From assembly GCF_003316875.1 (NCBI RefSeq), contig NZ_QMIL01000003.1:124001-188000 (forward strand): 64,000 nt of DNA. Direction: 5' to 3'. Origin of the DNA: Aliidiomarina celeris. Its GTDB lineage: Bacteria; Pseudomonadota; Gammaproteobacteria; Enterobacterales; Alteromonadaceae. Shown in pieces: positions 29,256 through 41,308 of this stretch. Position numbers and translations under genes: made by a program. Numbering within the stretch: position 1 is the stretch's first letter; the number at the start of each line of letters is the position of its first letter. A model generated the notes under the pieces. That model saw only the letters and a program-made list of their open reading frames with translations, was not told where the DNA came from and did no database searches.

Positions 29256-30415
29256 TCGTCGCTAAATCTCTGCTTAATGTTGTCCATAATACGTTTGAAG
29301 AAACCGCCGCGCTCTACGGCTTGTTGGGTAACCAAGGGGAAGGTCGCAATATCTTCACCTTCAAGTGTTAAATAAACACGACCAACGGTTTCGCCCAACG
29401 CGAGCGGTGCTTCGAGGGGTTTGTCGAGTACAAAATTCGCTTCTAGGCGATCGCGCTGTCCTTTTGGTAAAGTCACCACAACAGCGTCTTGCACGCCAAG
29501 TTCGACTTGATCGATACTCCCGCCCCAAATGCGCTGCGACACAAAGCTCTCGCCCGCTTCGTAAGCGGTAACTGTTTCATAGAAACGAAACCCGTAATTG
29601 AGTAATTTTTTTGATTCAGCAGCGCGCGCGACTTCGCTTTGTGTACCCATAACCACGGTAATCAAGCGCATACCGTCTTGTGTTGCCGAAGTAATGAGGC
29701 TGTATCCGGACTCCGCGGTGTGGCCCGTTTTTACCCCGTCTACGTTCAGGCTGCGGTCCCACAACAGGGAATTGCGGTTGTACTGGCGAATGTTGTTATA
29801 GGTGTATTCGCGTTCGCTGTGTAAGGCATAAGCACTCGGTAGCTCTTTAATAAGAGCTTGGGTAAGCAGCGCCATGTCAAATGCGGTAGTGACTTGCCCT
29901 TCAGCAGGTAAACCATGCGGATTACGAAAGAGGGTGTTTTGCATGCCAATACTTTGCGCATGGGCATTCATAAGGTCGGCAAAAGCACCTTCGCCCCCAG
30001 CAATATGCTCAGCCATCGCTACCGACGCGTCATTACCTGAGGAAATAATAATGCCCTTTTGCAATTCTGATACGGGAACTTCACGGCCGACTTCAATAAA
30101 CATTAACGACGAGCCCGGGAAGTTGCGCGCCCAAGCACGTTCGCTGATGGTTACCGGGTCGGTTAGGCTAATAGTGCCGCGCTCGAGTTCTTTACCAATA
30201 ATGTAGCCGGTCATTACTTTGGTAAGGCTTGCTGGGCCATGAGGCTCGTGTTCGTTACTGGCGGCTATAATTTCGCCTGTGGTGTAGTCCATTAGAATAT
30301 AACTGCGCGCATTTATAGACGGAGCCGGCGGAACTACGGCCGTTGCGGTAAAGGAAAATAAACTGAGTGCAAATACACTACCGGCGAAAAGTTGATTCAA
30401 TACGCGCTTTTTCAT
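29252..30415 (-). CDS. dacA: D-alanyl-D-alanine carboxypeptidase (PBP5/6 family)
   Basis: Removes the terminal D-alanine from peptidoglycan pentapeptides in the periplasm. 387 residues: signal peptide 1-26, serine SxxK motif SLTK (63-66), SGN in SSGNDASVAMAEH, KTG in DGVKTGHTAESGY, a C-terminal beta domain and an amphipathic membrane-anchoring helix at the end (FFKRIMDNIKQRF). Coupled with dat. 52 nt separate it from rlpA upstream. Confidence 0.97.
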   Translation of the reverse strand: MKKRVLNQLFAGSVFALSLFSFTATAVVPPAPSINARSYILMDYTTGEIIAASNEHEPHGPASLTKVMTGYIIGKELERGTISLTDPVTISERAWARNFPGSSLMFIEVGREVPVSELQKGIIISSGNDASVAMAEHIAGGEGAFADLMNAHAQSIGMQNTLFRNPHGLPAEGQVTTAFDMALLTQALIKELPSAYALHSEREYTYNNIRQYNRNSLLWDRSLNVDGVKTGHTAESGYSLITSATQDGMRLITVVMGTQSEVARAAESKKLLNYGFRFYETVTAYEAGESFVSQRIWGGSIDQVELGVQDAVVVTLPKGQRDRLEANFVLDKPLEAPLALGETVGRVYLTLEGEDIATFPLVTQQAVERGGFFKRIMDNIKQRFSDE

Positions 30416-30467
30416 GGGTAAGAAACTCTCTCGTTTAAAAAGAAAAAAGAAGGCTGAGGAGCGATCA

Positions 30468-31295
30468 TTAACGGTCGTCTATTGTATCAGAAAATGACGA
30501 TGCTTCGTTAGTACGCTGTACCCGAAATGCACCTGAGTAGCCATTATTTCTGAGTGTACTTAACCACTGTGCTGCCTCTAATTCGTCGAAAGGGCCAACG
30601 AATAGTCTATGTAGACCATTGCTCTCGTCGAGGGTTGCATTGAGTTGGTAATTATCTTTCAACGGTTGCACAAGGGCGACCAAATTTTCTCTACTCTGTG
30701 CTGCTGCCAATTGAATATAGAGTTGTGAGGCCTCTTGTTCAGGGGTGCTTTCGTTACTTCGTGCTAAAAGTGGCGGTTGTATTTGAGTAATCACTTCAAT
30801 ATGAACAGGAGCGGTGCCTGTTGCTACAACGCCAAGGCGGTAAGCTGCCGCGTAGGAAAGATCTATAATGCGACCGCGATGGAAGGGACCGCGGTCATTT
30901 ACGCGAACAATCGCTTGTTTACCATTGGCGGTATTGGTAACCCGAACGTAGCTTGGTAACGGCAGTGTTTTGTGCGCCGCGGTCATGCTAAACATGTCAA
31001 AATACTCGCCGTTTGAGGTGAGGTGGCCATGGAATTTACGCCCATACCAAGAGGCGATGCCGGTTTCTTGGTAGCCTTCAACGTTACGAATAATGTCGTA
31101 ATGTTGGCCAAATAGCTGATAAGGCGCGTTGCCTTGGCGGCTATAAGGCTCGAACCGTGGAATCGGGTCTTGCATTTCCACGGAGGTAGGCGACCGGCTG
31201 GGAGTTGCGTCGTGCTTCATACTGTAACGGCTAGACGTGCCTGAACAGGCACTTAAGCTAAGTATGAGGGCGACTAAAGCGAGCGCTTCTTTCAT
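30468..31295 (-). CDS. rlpA: Septal ring lytic transglycosylase lipoprotein RlpA
   Basis: Outer-membrane lipoprotein acting on denuded glycan strands at the septum. 275 residues: lipobox LSAC with Cys17, a double-psi beta-barrel (GIASWYGRKFHG, MTAAHKTLP, VRVNDRGPFHRGRIIDLS; catalytic-type Asp and His visible) and a C-terminal SPOR domain (about 190-262) that binds denuded peptidoglycan. The ATG overlaps the mltB stop by 4 nt. Confidence 0.95.
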   Translation of the reverse strand: MKEALALVALILSLSACSGTSSRYSMKHDATPSRSPTSVEMQDPIPRFEPYSRQGNAPYQLFGQHYDIIRNVEGYQETGIASWYGRKFHGHLTSNGEYFDMFSMTAAHKTLPLPSYVRVTNTANGKQAIVRVNDRGPFHRGRIIDLSYAAAYRLGVVATGTAPVHIEVITQIQPPLLARSNESTPEQEASQLYIQLAAAQSRENLVALVQPLKDNYQLNATLDESNGLHRLFVGPFDELEAAQWLSTLRNNGYSGAFRVQRTNEASSFSDTIDDR

Positions 31296-32269
31296 GGTGC
31301 TTTACGTTGTAACCGTTGTGAAAGTTGATACACAACCATAGCGTAAAGTGGGCTATGATTGTAACGAGTAATGCTGTAAAAATTTGGCAAGGCCACATAA
31401 TATGAGGCGTTCCCAGCGGGCTCGTCGAATTTAAAGAGTCGAGCGGGGGTATCGCCGGCAGCTTCCGTTACAAAGTAAATACCAGCATTTTGCAGTTCCG
31501 CAACCGTATGCGTGAGTTGTTGACCACGCGTAGAAATTAACTCAGTAAGATTTGCTTCACGACCAGGCCAAGCGGGCACAGCCACCGGCTCACCAGCTTG
31601 CCAGCGGTGGCGGGCAAAGTAGTTGGCAACGCTACCAATGGCGTCGATTGGGTTGGAGAGCAAATCGCGCACCCCGTCACCGTCAAAATCAACGGCATAT
31701 GCGCGGTAGCTCGAGGAAATAAATTGGCCATAGCCCATGGCACCGGCATAAGAGCCCATCAATTCTGTTGCGGGCAATTGTTCTTCTTCCACCAAGGCTA
31801 AAAAATGACCGAGTTCGCTTTTAAAAAAGGTAGCGCGAGGCGGGTAGTAAAATGCCAGAGAGTAGAGCGCGTCGAGCACTCGATGGCGCCCAAGGAAGTT
31901 GCCGTAAGAGGTTTCCACACCAATGATCGCGACAATGATTTCGGCTGGCACACCGTAGGTTTTTTCTGCCCGCTCCAACGCTTGTTTGTGCGTTTGCCAA
32001 AACTCTATGCCTTGTTCGACTCGGCGTTCAGTAAGAAAAATAGGGTAATACTCATGCCAAGGTTTCGCCTCCCATGGGCGCGCAATAGCTTCTAATACGT
32101 CGTTACTTTTCTGTGCTTGGCTGAGTAATGCCTCAGCCCGTTCACGGCTAATATTATGTTTTTGCTGGAGGTCATTAAAAAAAGCTTGGTCGGGGCCATC
32201 AGAGGCCTGCAATGCAGGGCTACTCACGAGTAACAAGGAACTGAGTAAGGTGGACATTCTTATTTTCAT
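31292..32269 (-). CDS. mltB: Lytic murein transglycosylase B
   Basis: Cleaves peptidoglycan glycan strands with 1,6-anhydro product. 325 residues from ATG at 32269 (GAGAGAG SD); the longer frame to 32323 would overlap rodA. Signal peptide 1-21 ends at ALQA-SD with no lipobox cysteine, so the mature protein is probably soluble in the periplasm, unlike E. coli MltB. Catalytic Glu is in IIGVETSYGNFLG, then the MGYGQFISSSY motif and the FDGDGVRDL calcium-loop-like motif. Confidence 0.94.
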   Translation of the reverse strand: MKIRMSTLLSSLLLVSSPALQASDGPDQAFFNDLQQKHNISRERAEALLSQAQKSNDVLEAIARPWEAKPWHEYYPIFLTERRVEQGIEFWQTHKQALERAEKTYGVPAEIIVAIIGVETSYGNFLGRHRVLDALYSLAFYYPPRATFFKSELGHFLALVEEEQLPATELMGSYAGAMGYGQFISSSYRAYAVDFDGDGVRDLLSNPIDAIGSVANYFARHRWQAGEPVAVPAWPGREANLTELISTRGQQLTHTVAELQNAGIYFVTEAAGDTPARLFKFDEPAGNASYYVALPNFYSITRYNHSPLYAMVVYQLSQRLQRKAP

Positions 32270-32309
32270 AACGCTCTCTCTATTTTTAGGTGCGTGTGTA
32301 GCAAAACAC

Positions 32310-33425
32310 TTAATGGCTAACAACCAACCGCCGATGGGTAGCGAGGGCCATTAAAATACCAAATCCGGCCATCATCGTAACCATCGACGTTCCGCCATAA
32401 CTAATGAGCGGCAAAGGCACTCCAACTACCGGCAGCAAGCCTGACACCATGCCAATATTCACCAGTGCATAAACGAAGAATGTGAGGGTTAAGCTACCGC
32501 CAAGTAAACGCCCGAACATACTTTGCGCGCGCACTGAAATAAGTAAGCCCCGCACAATAATAAAACCGTAAAGCGCTAACAGCAGAACCACACCAAATAA
32601 ACCGAATTCTTCACTGAATACAGAAAAAATAAAATCTGTATGGCGCTCCGGCAGAAACTCAAGTTGTGATTGTGTGCCTTGTAGCCATCCTTTACCTTCT
32701 ATTCCACCTGAACCAATGGCTATTTTGGATTGGATAATATGATAACCGGCACCCAAGGGATCGCTTTCAGGATTAAGAAAAGTAAGCACACGTTGGCGTT
32801 GATAGTCGTGCAGACCGAAAAACCATAAAACGGGAATGGAGGCTGCTGCGAGCACGCCGCCAGCAGTGACTACGCGCCAACTCATACCCGCCAGAAAGAG
32901 TACAAAGATCCCCGAGGCACCGACTAGTATTGATGTACCTAAGTCGGGTTGCTGGGCAATGAGTGCAACGGGTATGGCAATGAGTATCAAACCACCGAGC
33001 ACTTCAGTAAAACGAATCGGTAGTGCACCGCGTGCGCAGTACCACGCCAACATAAAGGGCACTGCTAACTTTAGTATTTCCGAGGGTTGAATGCGGGTTA
33101 TACCAATGTCGAGCCAGCGCTGCGCACCTTTACCACTCACGCCGAAAAACAATACGGCAACCAGTAAAGCGATACCCACCAAGTAGATGAAAACGGCCCA
33201 ACCGCGGTAGCGCATAGGGTTTATTTGGGCAACCACAAACAGAACCCCAAAAGAAACACCAATACGCACCAACTGCCGAATTACGAGACCACTGTCTTGT
33301 CCGCCGGCACTATAGATGACGAAGAGGCTTATGACCGAAAGGGCCATTAAGGCCAGAAAGAGGGGGCCGTCAATGTGGAGCTTCGCTAACCACGGATGGC
33401 GAACGCGTTCTTCATTCGTTAGCAT
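32310..33425 (-). CDS. rodA: Peptidoglycan polymerase RodA (SEDS)
   Basis: Integral-membrane glycosyltransferase of the elongasome, partner of PBP2. 371 residues with about ten transmembrane helices. SEDS motifs: LAVPFMLAWY, QQPDLGTSIL, the catalytic-type Asp region, KGWLQGTQSQLEFLPERHTDFIF and GLLPVVGVPLPLISYGGTSM. It overlaps the mrdA 3' end by 14 nt. Confidence 0.98.
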   Translation of the reverse strand: MLTNEERVRHPWLAKLHIDGPLFLALMALSVISLFVIYSAGGQDSGLVIRQLVRIGVSFGVLFVVAQINPMRYRGWAVFIYLVGIALLVAVLFFGVSGKGAQRWLDIGITRIQPSEILKLAVPFMLAWYCARGALPIRFTEVLGGLILIAIPVALIAQQPDLGTSILVGASGIFVLFLAGMSWRVVTAGGVLAAASIPVLWFFGLHDYQRQRVLTFLNPESDPLGAGYHIIQSKIAIGSGGIEGKGWLQGTQSQLEFLPERHTDFIFSVFSEEFGLFGVVLLLALYGFIIVRGLLISVRAQSMFGRLLGGSLTLTFFVYALVNIGMVSGLLPVVGVPLPLISYGGTSMVTMMAGFGILMALATHRRLVVSH

Positions 33426-35340
33426 ACGACTCCTCTAGGCTTGAATTATGAATAACGCTTCGCGGCCGATTCTGCTCACGCCCGAGTAAAAAATAGTAAT
33501 CCATAATTGCACGGGCAACGGGTGCCGCATTGCGGCCGCCGCCCCCCACATTTTCAATGGCTAGAGCAATCACTATTTCAGGGTCTGTGGCCGGCGCGTA
33601 ACCTACATAAGTGGCGTTGTCGCGTAAGTGCTCGGCAATATCTTCTAGCTCAAGGCGTTCTGCCTCGGGATCGTCTGACAATCCGGCAACTTGGGCTGTA
33701 CCGGTTTTGCCCGCTGAGGTGTAAGGTGCGCCAAGGAAAGCAGTATGTCCCGTACCATGAATGGTGGTAATCACGCGCTCCATTGCCGTGTGAATAGTAT
33801 TCCAGTGCTCAGGGTCACTGACCGACAAGGGTGACTTTTCTAACGGATTATTAAATTCGAACTCTTGGTTATCGTAGATAGCGCGCATTAATCGCGGATT
33901 CATGCGCCGCCCTTTGGTGGCAATGGTTTGCGTAGAGGTTGCCAACTGTAGTGGGGTGGTGGTCCAATAACTTTGGCCAATGCCAACGGTAATGGTTTCA
34001 CCCGCATACCATGATTCTGCAAAACGACCACGTTTCCAGTCGCGGCTAGGCAACAGAGCCGTGTTCTCTTCATGTAAGTCAATGCCAGTGCGCTGGCCAA
34101 AGCCAAACTCACTCATAAACTCATGAATACGATCAATACCGAGCTGGAGTGCTAAGTCGTAATAGTAGGTATTGCACGACTCCACTATCGCTTTATCGAT
34201 ATCAACCCAGCCGTGGCCGTGCTGACGCCAGTCGCGAAACCGGCGCTCTACACCTGAAATTTCAAACCAACCGGGGTCCCAAATACGCGTGCTGGCGGTT
34301 ACAATTCCGTCTTCTAAACCCAGCAGCCCAAGATGAGGTTTCACCGTGGAAGCGGGTGGATAGCGGCCCTGTGTTGCTCGGTTAATTAGCGGTGTGTCGG
34401 TATTATTGAGTAATTCGCGATATTGGTTGCTCGAAATGCCACTGACAAACCAATTCGGGTCGTAACTTGGATTCGACACCATAGCGAGCACGCCACCCGT
34501 GTTAGCGTCGAGTACCACAATAGCCCCGCGGCGGCCGTCAAGTTGTTGGTGCGCTACGCGTTGTAAACCGATATCGAGTTCTAAGTAGAGGTCGCGGCCC
34601 GGCTTAGGCGGATGAAAATCTAAGGTGCGTACTACGCGTCCACGATTGTTTACTTCAACCGTTTGGTATCCCACTTCGCCGTGCAGTATTTCTTCATAAT
34701 AGCGCTCAATGCCTAGCTTGCCGATGGTGCGCGTGGCTGCATAGTTCTGATAGCGCTCTTGCTCTCGTAAGCGGTCCACGTCTTGCTGATTAATTCGCCC
34801 AACATAGCCAATAGTGTGGGTGAAGAGCTCTCCAAGCGGATAATTGCGCTGTAAACGAGCCTCGAGCGAAAACCCTGTAAATTGATGCTGTGCTACCGAA
34901 AAGCGTGCGACTTGATCTTCCGTAAGATTGTCGGCAAAGGTCACTTGTGGAAACCGACGAGAGCGGCGAAGCTGAGTGTAGAAACGATCTACCGCGGTTT
35001 CGGGCAGCTCAAGCAACTCGGCAACGTGTTCAAGTGAGGCTCTCAGGTTGGTGCTTTCTTCGGGCACTACCTCAATGCTGAATACGGGAATATTCTCAGC
35101 TAAGAGTTCGCCGTTACGGTCGTAAATAAGCCCACGGTTTGGGGCGACGGGCAGTACCATAATACGGTTACTGTTTGAGCGTGTTTGATATTCTTGAAAC
35201 CCAGACACCTGAAGATTATAGAGATTCGCCAATAGCACAACGAATACCAGCGCAACCACAACCACACAGAAAACAGCCCGCCGAAAGAAAAGTTCAGCTT
35301 CTGCCTGATGATTTCTTATTGGAACGCGTTTTCTACTCAT
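33412..35340 (-). CDS. mrdA: Penicillin-binding protein 2
   Basis: Transpeptidase for lateral wall growth, works with RodA. 642 residues: an N-terminal membrane anchor (about 18-42), a pedestal domain, and a transpeptidase domain with SxxK in PPASTVKP, SCN in VESCNTYYYDLA and KTG in AGKTGTAQVAG. Starts 2 nt after the rlmH stop, so the unit rlmH-mrdA-rodA is tight. Confidence 0.98.
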   Translation of the reverse strand: MSRKRVPIRNHQAEAELFFRRAVFCVVVVALVFVVLLANLYNLQVSGFQEYQTRSNSNRIMVLPVAPNRGLIYDRNGELLAENIPVFSIEVVPEESTNLRASLEHVAELLELPETAVDRFYTQLRRSRRFPQVTFADNLTEDQVARFSVAQHQFTGFSLEARLQRNYPLGELFTHTIGYVGRINQQDVDRLREQERYQNYAATRTIGKLGIERYYEEILHGEVGYQTVEVNNRGRVVRTLDFHPPKPGRDLYLELDIGLQRVAHQQLDGRRGAIVVLDANTGGVLAMVSNPSYDPNWFVSGISSNQYRELLNNTDTPLINRATQGRYPPASTVKPHLGLLGLEDGIVTASTRIWDPGWFEISGVERRFRDWRQHGHGWVDIDKAIVESCNTYYYDLALQLGIDRIHEFMSEFGFGQRTGIDLHEENTALLPSRDWKRGRFAESWYAGETITVGIGQSYWTTTPLQLATSTQTIATKGRRMNPRLMRAIYDNQEFEFNNPLEKSPLSVSDPEHWNTIHTAMERVITTIHGTGHTAFLGAPYTSAGKTGTAQVAGLSDDPEAERLELEDIAEHLRDNATYVGYAPATDPEIVIALAIENVGGGGRNAAPVARAIMDYYFLLGREQNRPRSVIHNSSLEESYANE

Positions 35341-35342
35341 TA

Positions 35343-35813
35343 TTATTCGCGATGGTAAGGGTGGTTGTTATTTAAACTCCAGGCTCTAAATAAGGCCTCT
35401 GCTAAAACAATTCGCACAAGCGGATGAGGCAAGGTAAGTGCCGACAACGACCATTTTTCTTCGCTGGCTTGCTGGCACGCTTGCGACAAACCTTCCGGCC
35501 CGCCCACAAGAAACGCTACGTCGCGTCCGTCGAGCTGCCATGCTTGCATACGTTGCGCGAGTTTGTGGGTGGTCCAGGGTTTACCTTCAACCTCTAGGGT
35601 AACAATACGAGCAGAACGCGCTACTGCGCTGAGCATTTGTTCACCCTCTTTATCTGTTATGCGCTGTATGTCGGCATTTTTGCCGCGTTTCCCTGCTGCA
35701 ATTTCAACAAGTTCAAGCGGCATGTCGGGTGGTAACCGTTTACTGTATTCCTGAAAGCCTTCGGTGACCCATTTGGGCATTTTTTGTCCGACTGCAATCA
35801 ATTGAAAACGCAT
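35343..35813 (-). CDS. rlmH: 23S rRNA (pseudouridine-1915-N3-)-methyltransferase RlmH
   Basis: SPOUT methyltransferase acting on pseudouridine 1915 in the 70S ribosome. 156 residues with [10 protein letters not shown] (SAM-binding knot) and [20 protein letters not shown], and a C-terminal NNHPYHRE that is conserved to the last residues. Three nt after rsfS. Confidence 0.98.
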   Translation of the reverse strand: MRFQLIAVGQKMPKWVTEGFQEYSKRLPPDMPLELVEIAAGKRGKNADIQRITDKEGEQMLSAVARSARIVTLEVEGKPWTTHKLAQRMQAWQLDGRDVAFLVGGPEGLSQACQQASEEKWSLSALTLPHPLVRIVLAEALFRAWSLNNNHPYHRE

Positions 35814-35816
35814 AGG

Positions 35817-36140
35817 TTACGGGTGTCCCCAAAGCTTCTCGAGTTGATAAAAGTCGCGAGTATCGTCTTGCATTACATGCAATACAACGTCGCCAAAATC
35901 AACTAACACCCACTCACCGTCAGTTTCGCCTTCGGTGCCGAGCGGGGCGTTGTCAACATGTTTGGCTTCGGTTGCCACATGATTGGCAATACTGCGTACA
36001 TGGGTTTTCGAATTACCCGAACAGACCACTAAAAAGTCGGTTACATCGGTTTTTTCACGAATATCGATAACACGAATGTCACGTGCTTTGAGGTCATCTG
36101 CTTTATCTATAATAAAGTCGCGTAATGCTTCTGCTTGCAA
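35817..36140 (-). CDS. rsfS: Ribosomal silencing factor RsfS
   Basis: Binds L14 and blocks subunit joining under starvation. 107 residues with the Iojap/RsfS motifs SGNSKTHVRSIANHV and WVLVDFGDVVLHVMQ, ending YQLEKLWGHP. The start is TTG at 36140; the only nearby ATG (36147) is out of frame. GGAG is about 11 nt upstream, a loose spacing that fits weak expression. Confidence 0.95.
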   Translation of the reverse strand: MQAEALRDFIIDKADDLKARDIRVIDIREKTDVTDFLVVCSGNSKTHVRSIANHVATEAKHVDNAPLGTEGETDGEWVLVDFGDVVLHVMQDDTRDFYQLEKLWGHP

Positions 36141-36192
36141 TGTACATGTTCTCCGTTATGGGGCTATGACCGCTAAGTTTACCACGAGTTCC

Positions 36193-36843
36193 CTACGTGG
36201 GCAGCTTAGGATATAAGTTATGTGCCTCAATATAACGAAAAGTTTCATCAAAGAGGCCTAAACTTAAAGCGCGCTCGTGGTCCCGCGCTGAGAGAGCGGC
36301 ACGCAACTCCGTTGCCGAACAGGCAACGGCCGTTGGCGACACAAAATGTATTTTGGCTTTTTGCTCGGGTTTGGCAAACCAGTCCTGTACTGGCTCGGGC
36401 GCTTGTGAGGCTAAATAACCGGGTCTAGGCAGCACGACAAGCTCGGCAAGCTCGGTGAGCTGCTGCCAATGAAGCCATTGGTTGAGGGTAACATAACTGT
36501 CCATGCCAATAACAAAGTAGAGCTTACTGTGCGGAAACTGTTGCCGGAAATGCTGTAGCGTCGGCCAAGTTCGCGAAGGTTTACCTTGCTTAATTTCCCA
36601 GGTGTCGACCTGTAAACGAGGATCTTGCTGCGCAACTTGTTGCAGCATAGCAATGCGATGTTCATTCGACGCTTGCGGCTGCGCGCGATGCGGCGGAGTG
36701 CAGGTGGGTACCAATCGAATGTGTTGCCAATCAAATTGGGCTGCAATTTCAAGCAGGGGCTGAATGTGGCCTTTATGCACGGGATCAAAAGTGCCGCCTA
36801 AAATAGCGATGCGCTGCGGCGGTGTTGTTTGCTGATCAGGCAT
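36193..36843 (-). CDS. nadD: Nicotinate-nucleotide adenylyltransferase
   Basis: Makes nicotinic acid adenine dinucleotide in NAD synthesis. 216 residues, nucleotidyltransferase fold: GGTFDPVHKGHIQPL near residue 16 (HxGH motif as HKGH), FVIGMDSYVTLNQW, and the C-terminal STELR-like CSATELRAAL. The start overlaps holA by 8 nt. Confidence 0.97.
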   Translation of the reverse strand: MPDQQTTPPQRIAILGGTFDPVHKGHIQPLLEIAAQFDWQHIRLVPTCTPPHRAQPQASNEHRIAMLQQVAQQDPRLQVDTWEIKQGKPSRTWPTLQHFRQQFPHSKLYFVIGMDSYVTLNQWLHWQQLTELAELVVLPRPGYLASQAPEPVQDWFAKPEQKAKIHFVSPTAVACSATELRAALSARDHERALSLGLFDETFRYIEAHNLYPKLPT

Positions 36844-37879
36844 AACGGTATGGCTTTAACGCTTCAAGTTGTTGGCTGCGCAATAGACTAATACCAAAGT
36901 GGGCGAAAAGTACCATAATATTTTCACCCGACGCTCTTTTTATCGCCATTTCCGCACGCTCTAGCAAAGTGCTGAGGTGCATATTCATTTGCGGCGTGTA
37001 GGCGCGGGCCAGCCGTTCGAATTCACCTTGGTGTTGCCAAATACGTTCCTGATTAAACACCGTTTTAGTCGAGCCACCATGCGCCAAAGTGCGAGCAAGC
37101 TGGTCAAGAATACTTTGTAACTTATGCAGGGCCCACAGCATTAGCACTGGCTCTGTGCCCATTTCATGCAGGCGCTCTAAGCTATGTAAATAACGCTCAA
37201 GCTGGCCGGTCACCAAGGTGTCGCGCAGCATAAAAATGTCGTAGCGGCTTTGGTCGGAAGCGTTTTGTTCAATCTCGTGGGCAGTCCACGGTGCTAAGCG
37301 GTTGGGTTCTTGTAAACTTAGCTTCATAAGCGCTTGTTCAAGAGCGAGTAAGTTTCCTTCATACCAGAGGCTCAATTGTGCAAGCGCTGAGTTATCAAGT
37401 TGCACATTGTGAACCCGTGCCCGCTGTTGAATATAATTTGGTAAGCGATCGCGGTCGGGCGTGTAAATGGGAACAAACACGCCATGCTTTTCGAGTGCCT
37501 TAAACCATTTCGTGGATTGGGTTGTTTTATTTATGCGCGGTCCAAAAACAAGCAGGCATTGGTCGGGTGACTGAGAGGCGATAAAACTCTGCAATGCGGC
37601 ACCCCCGTCGCGCCCAGGGCTTGCGTCGGGCAGTTCAAGCTCGATTAATTGCTGGCTAGAAAAAAGTGACTGCGTTTGGCCTTGGCTATGCAACTCATTC
37701 CAGTCAAATTGTTTGTCTTGGGTAAGCTGAATACGCTCTTCAAACCCTTGTTGCTTAGCTGCTTTGCGAATTTCGTCCAAGGCTTGTTGGCAGAGGAAGG
37801 GCTCGTCGCCAAACACTAAATAGCAAGGCTTTAGGGCTTGGCTTAAATGCTCGGTTAACTTATTCGTTTGAACCTGCAT
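36836..37879 (-). CDS. holA: DNA polymerase III subunit delta
   Basis: Opens the beta sliding clamp as part of the clamp loader. 347 residues with family motifs YLVFGDEPFLCQQA at the N-terminus, the clamp-binding LFSSQQLIELELPD region, and C-terminal AEMAIKRASGENIMVL. Starts one nt after lptE. Confidence 0.96.
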   Translation of the reverse strand: MQVQTNKLTEHLSQALKPCYLVFGDEPFLCQQALDEIRKAAKQQGFEERIQLTQDKQFDWNELHSQGQTQSLFSSQQLIELELPDASPGRDGGAALQSFIASQSPDQCLLVFGPRINKTTQSTKWFKALEKHGVFVPIYTPDRDRLPNYIQQRARVHNVQLDNSALAQLSLWYEGNLLALEQALMKLSLQEPNRLAPWTAHEIEQNASDQSRYDIFMLRDTLVTGQLERYLHSLERLHEMGTEPVLMLWALHKLQSILDQLARTLAHGGSTKTVFNQERIWQHQGEFERLARAYTPQMNMHLSTLLERAEMAIKRASGENIMVLFAHFGISLLRSQQLEALKPYRYA

Positions 37880-37880
37880 G

Positions 37881-38374
37881 TTACTCTCTCAAATACTGAT
37901 TCATGAGAATAAGCAGCCGCTGCACAGCTGTGTCGCGCATTTCGCTCACAATAAGCTCGAGTTCACGCGTTTTTGCCAGCGCAAAATTCGGATCGTCTTG
38001 GTAATCTCGGGTTAATTGAATACGTTGTGTGGTGCGCTCACCTTGTTCATTCACAAAGGCCACCGGTAGCGTATAAATGAGTTCATATTCGGCAACTTGC
38101 CCACTGGGAAGAAGGCTAAGAATGCGTCGATCAAGTTGATCTTCGCCAATTTCTATGTGTGGAATACCCCTGTTTTGTGGCACCACTTCAACGCTACGTA
38201 AATGCAGCGCATCTTGCAAAATACTTGCTACTTGATTGTGCAAACTTGCGTTCACAGACACTTGGGTAAGGTGCTCCGGAACTTGGTAGTCGCCGCGAAA
38301 GTGAAAACCGCAGGCTTGCAAAGTAAACAAGCACTGCAGTACCACTATGTATTTAACCCATCGGCTAATGTGCA

Positions 38375-38375
<1 letters not shown>
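37881..38375 (-). CDS. lptE: LPS-assembly lipoprotein LptE
   Basis: Outer-membrane lipoprotein plug of the LptD channel for LPS export. 164 residues: lipobox LQAC with Cys22, then CGFHFRGDYQVPEHL, the family signature just after the cysteine. Its ATG overlaps the leuS TAA by one nt. holA follows directly, the leuS-lptE-holA-nadD order of E. coli. Confidence 0.94.
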
Positions 38376-41020
<2,645 letters not shown>

Positions 41021-41039
41021 TCAAAGGAAAAAATGGCGC

Positions 41040-41249
41040 TTAAGAAAGCGCCATGGCAAGGATCATAACCAAGGCTATCACAATTCCCGCGAAGCCAAAG
41101 AAAGCGTATTCAACGCGCTCCTTCGCCACTTCATCGGCGCTCATAGTCTCGGTAATCACCGGTATAAAAGTCATGATTACACTGGCGAGACCTAAACCTC
41201 CAGCGGCAACCATAGCGGTAAATAAAATAGCGTGTAGTAGATCGATCAT
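41040..41249 (-). CDS. Small two-helix membrane protein, unknown function
   Basis: 69 residues, not recognised. ATG at 41249 is preceded by AAGGAAATGA. Two transmembrane helices (about 4-30, LLHAILFTAMVAAGGLGLA..., and about 47-68, YAFFGFAGIVIALVMILAM) flank an acidic loop (TETMSADEVAKERVE). The longer frame to 41393 would run through the lnt 3' end. It lies between lnt and leuS, where E. coli has unrelated genes. Stop-proximal sequence and codon use look like a real gene. Confidence 0.6.
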   Translation of the reverse strand: MIDLLHAILFTAMVAAGGLGLASVIMTFIPVITETMSADEVAKERVEYAFFGFAGIVIALVMILAMALS

Positions 41250-41308
41250 GGGCTCATTTCCTTGCTTCAATGAATAGTGTTTAGTGTATCCACTTTCCGT
41301 GCTGTTGA

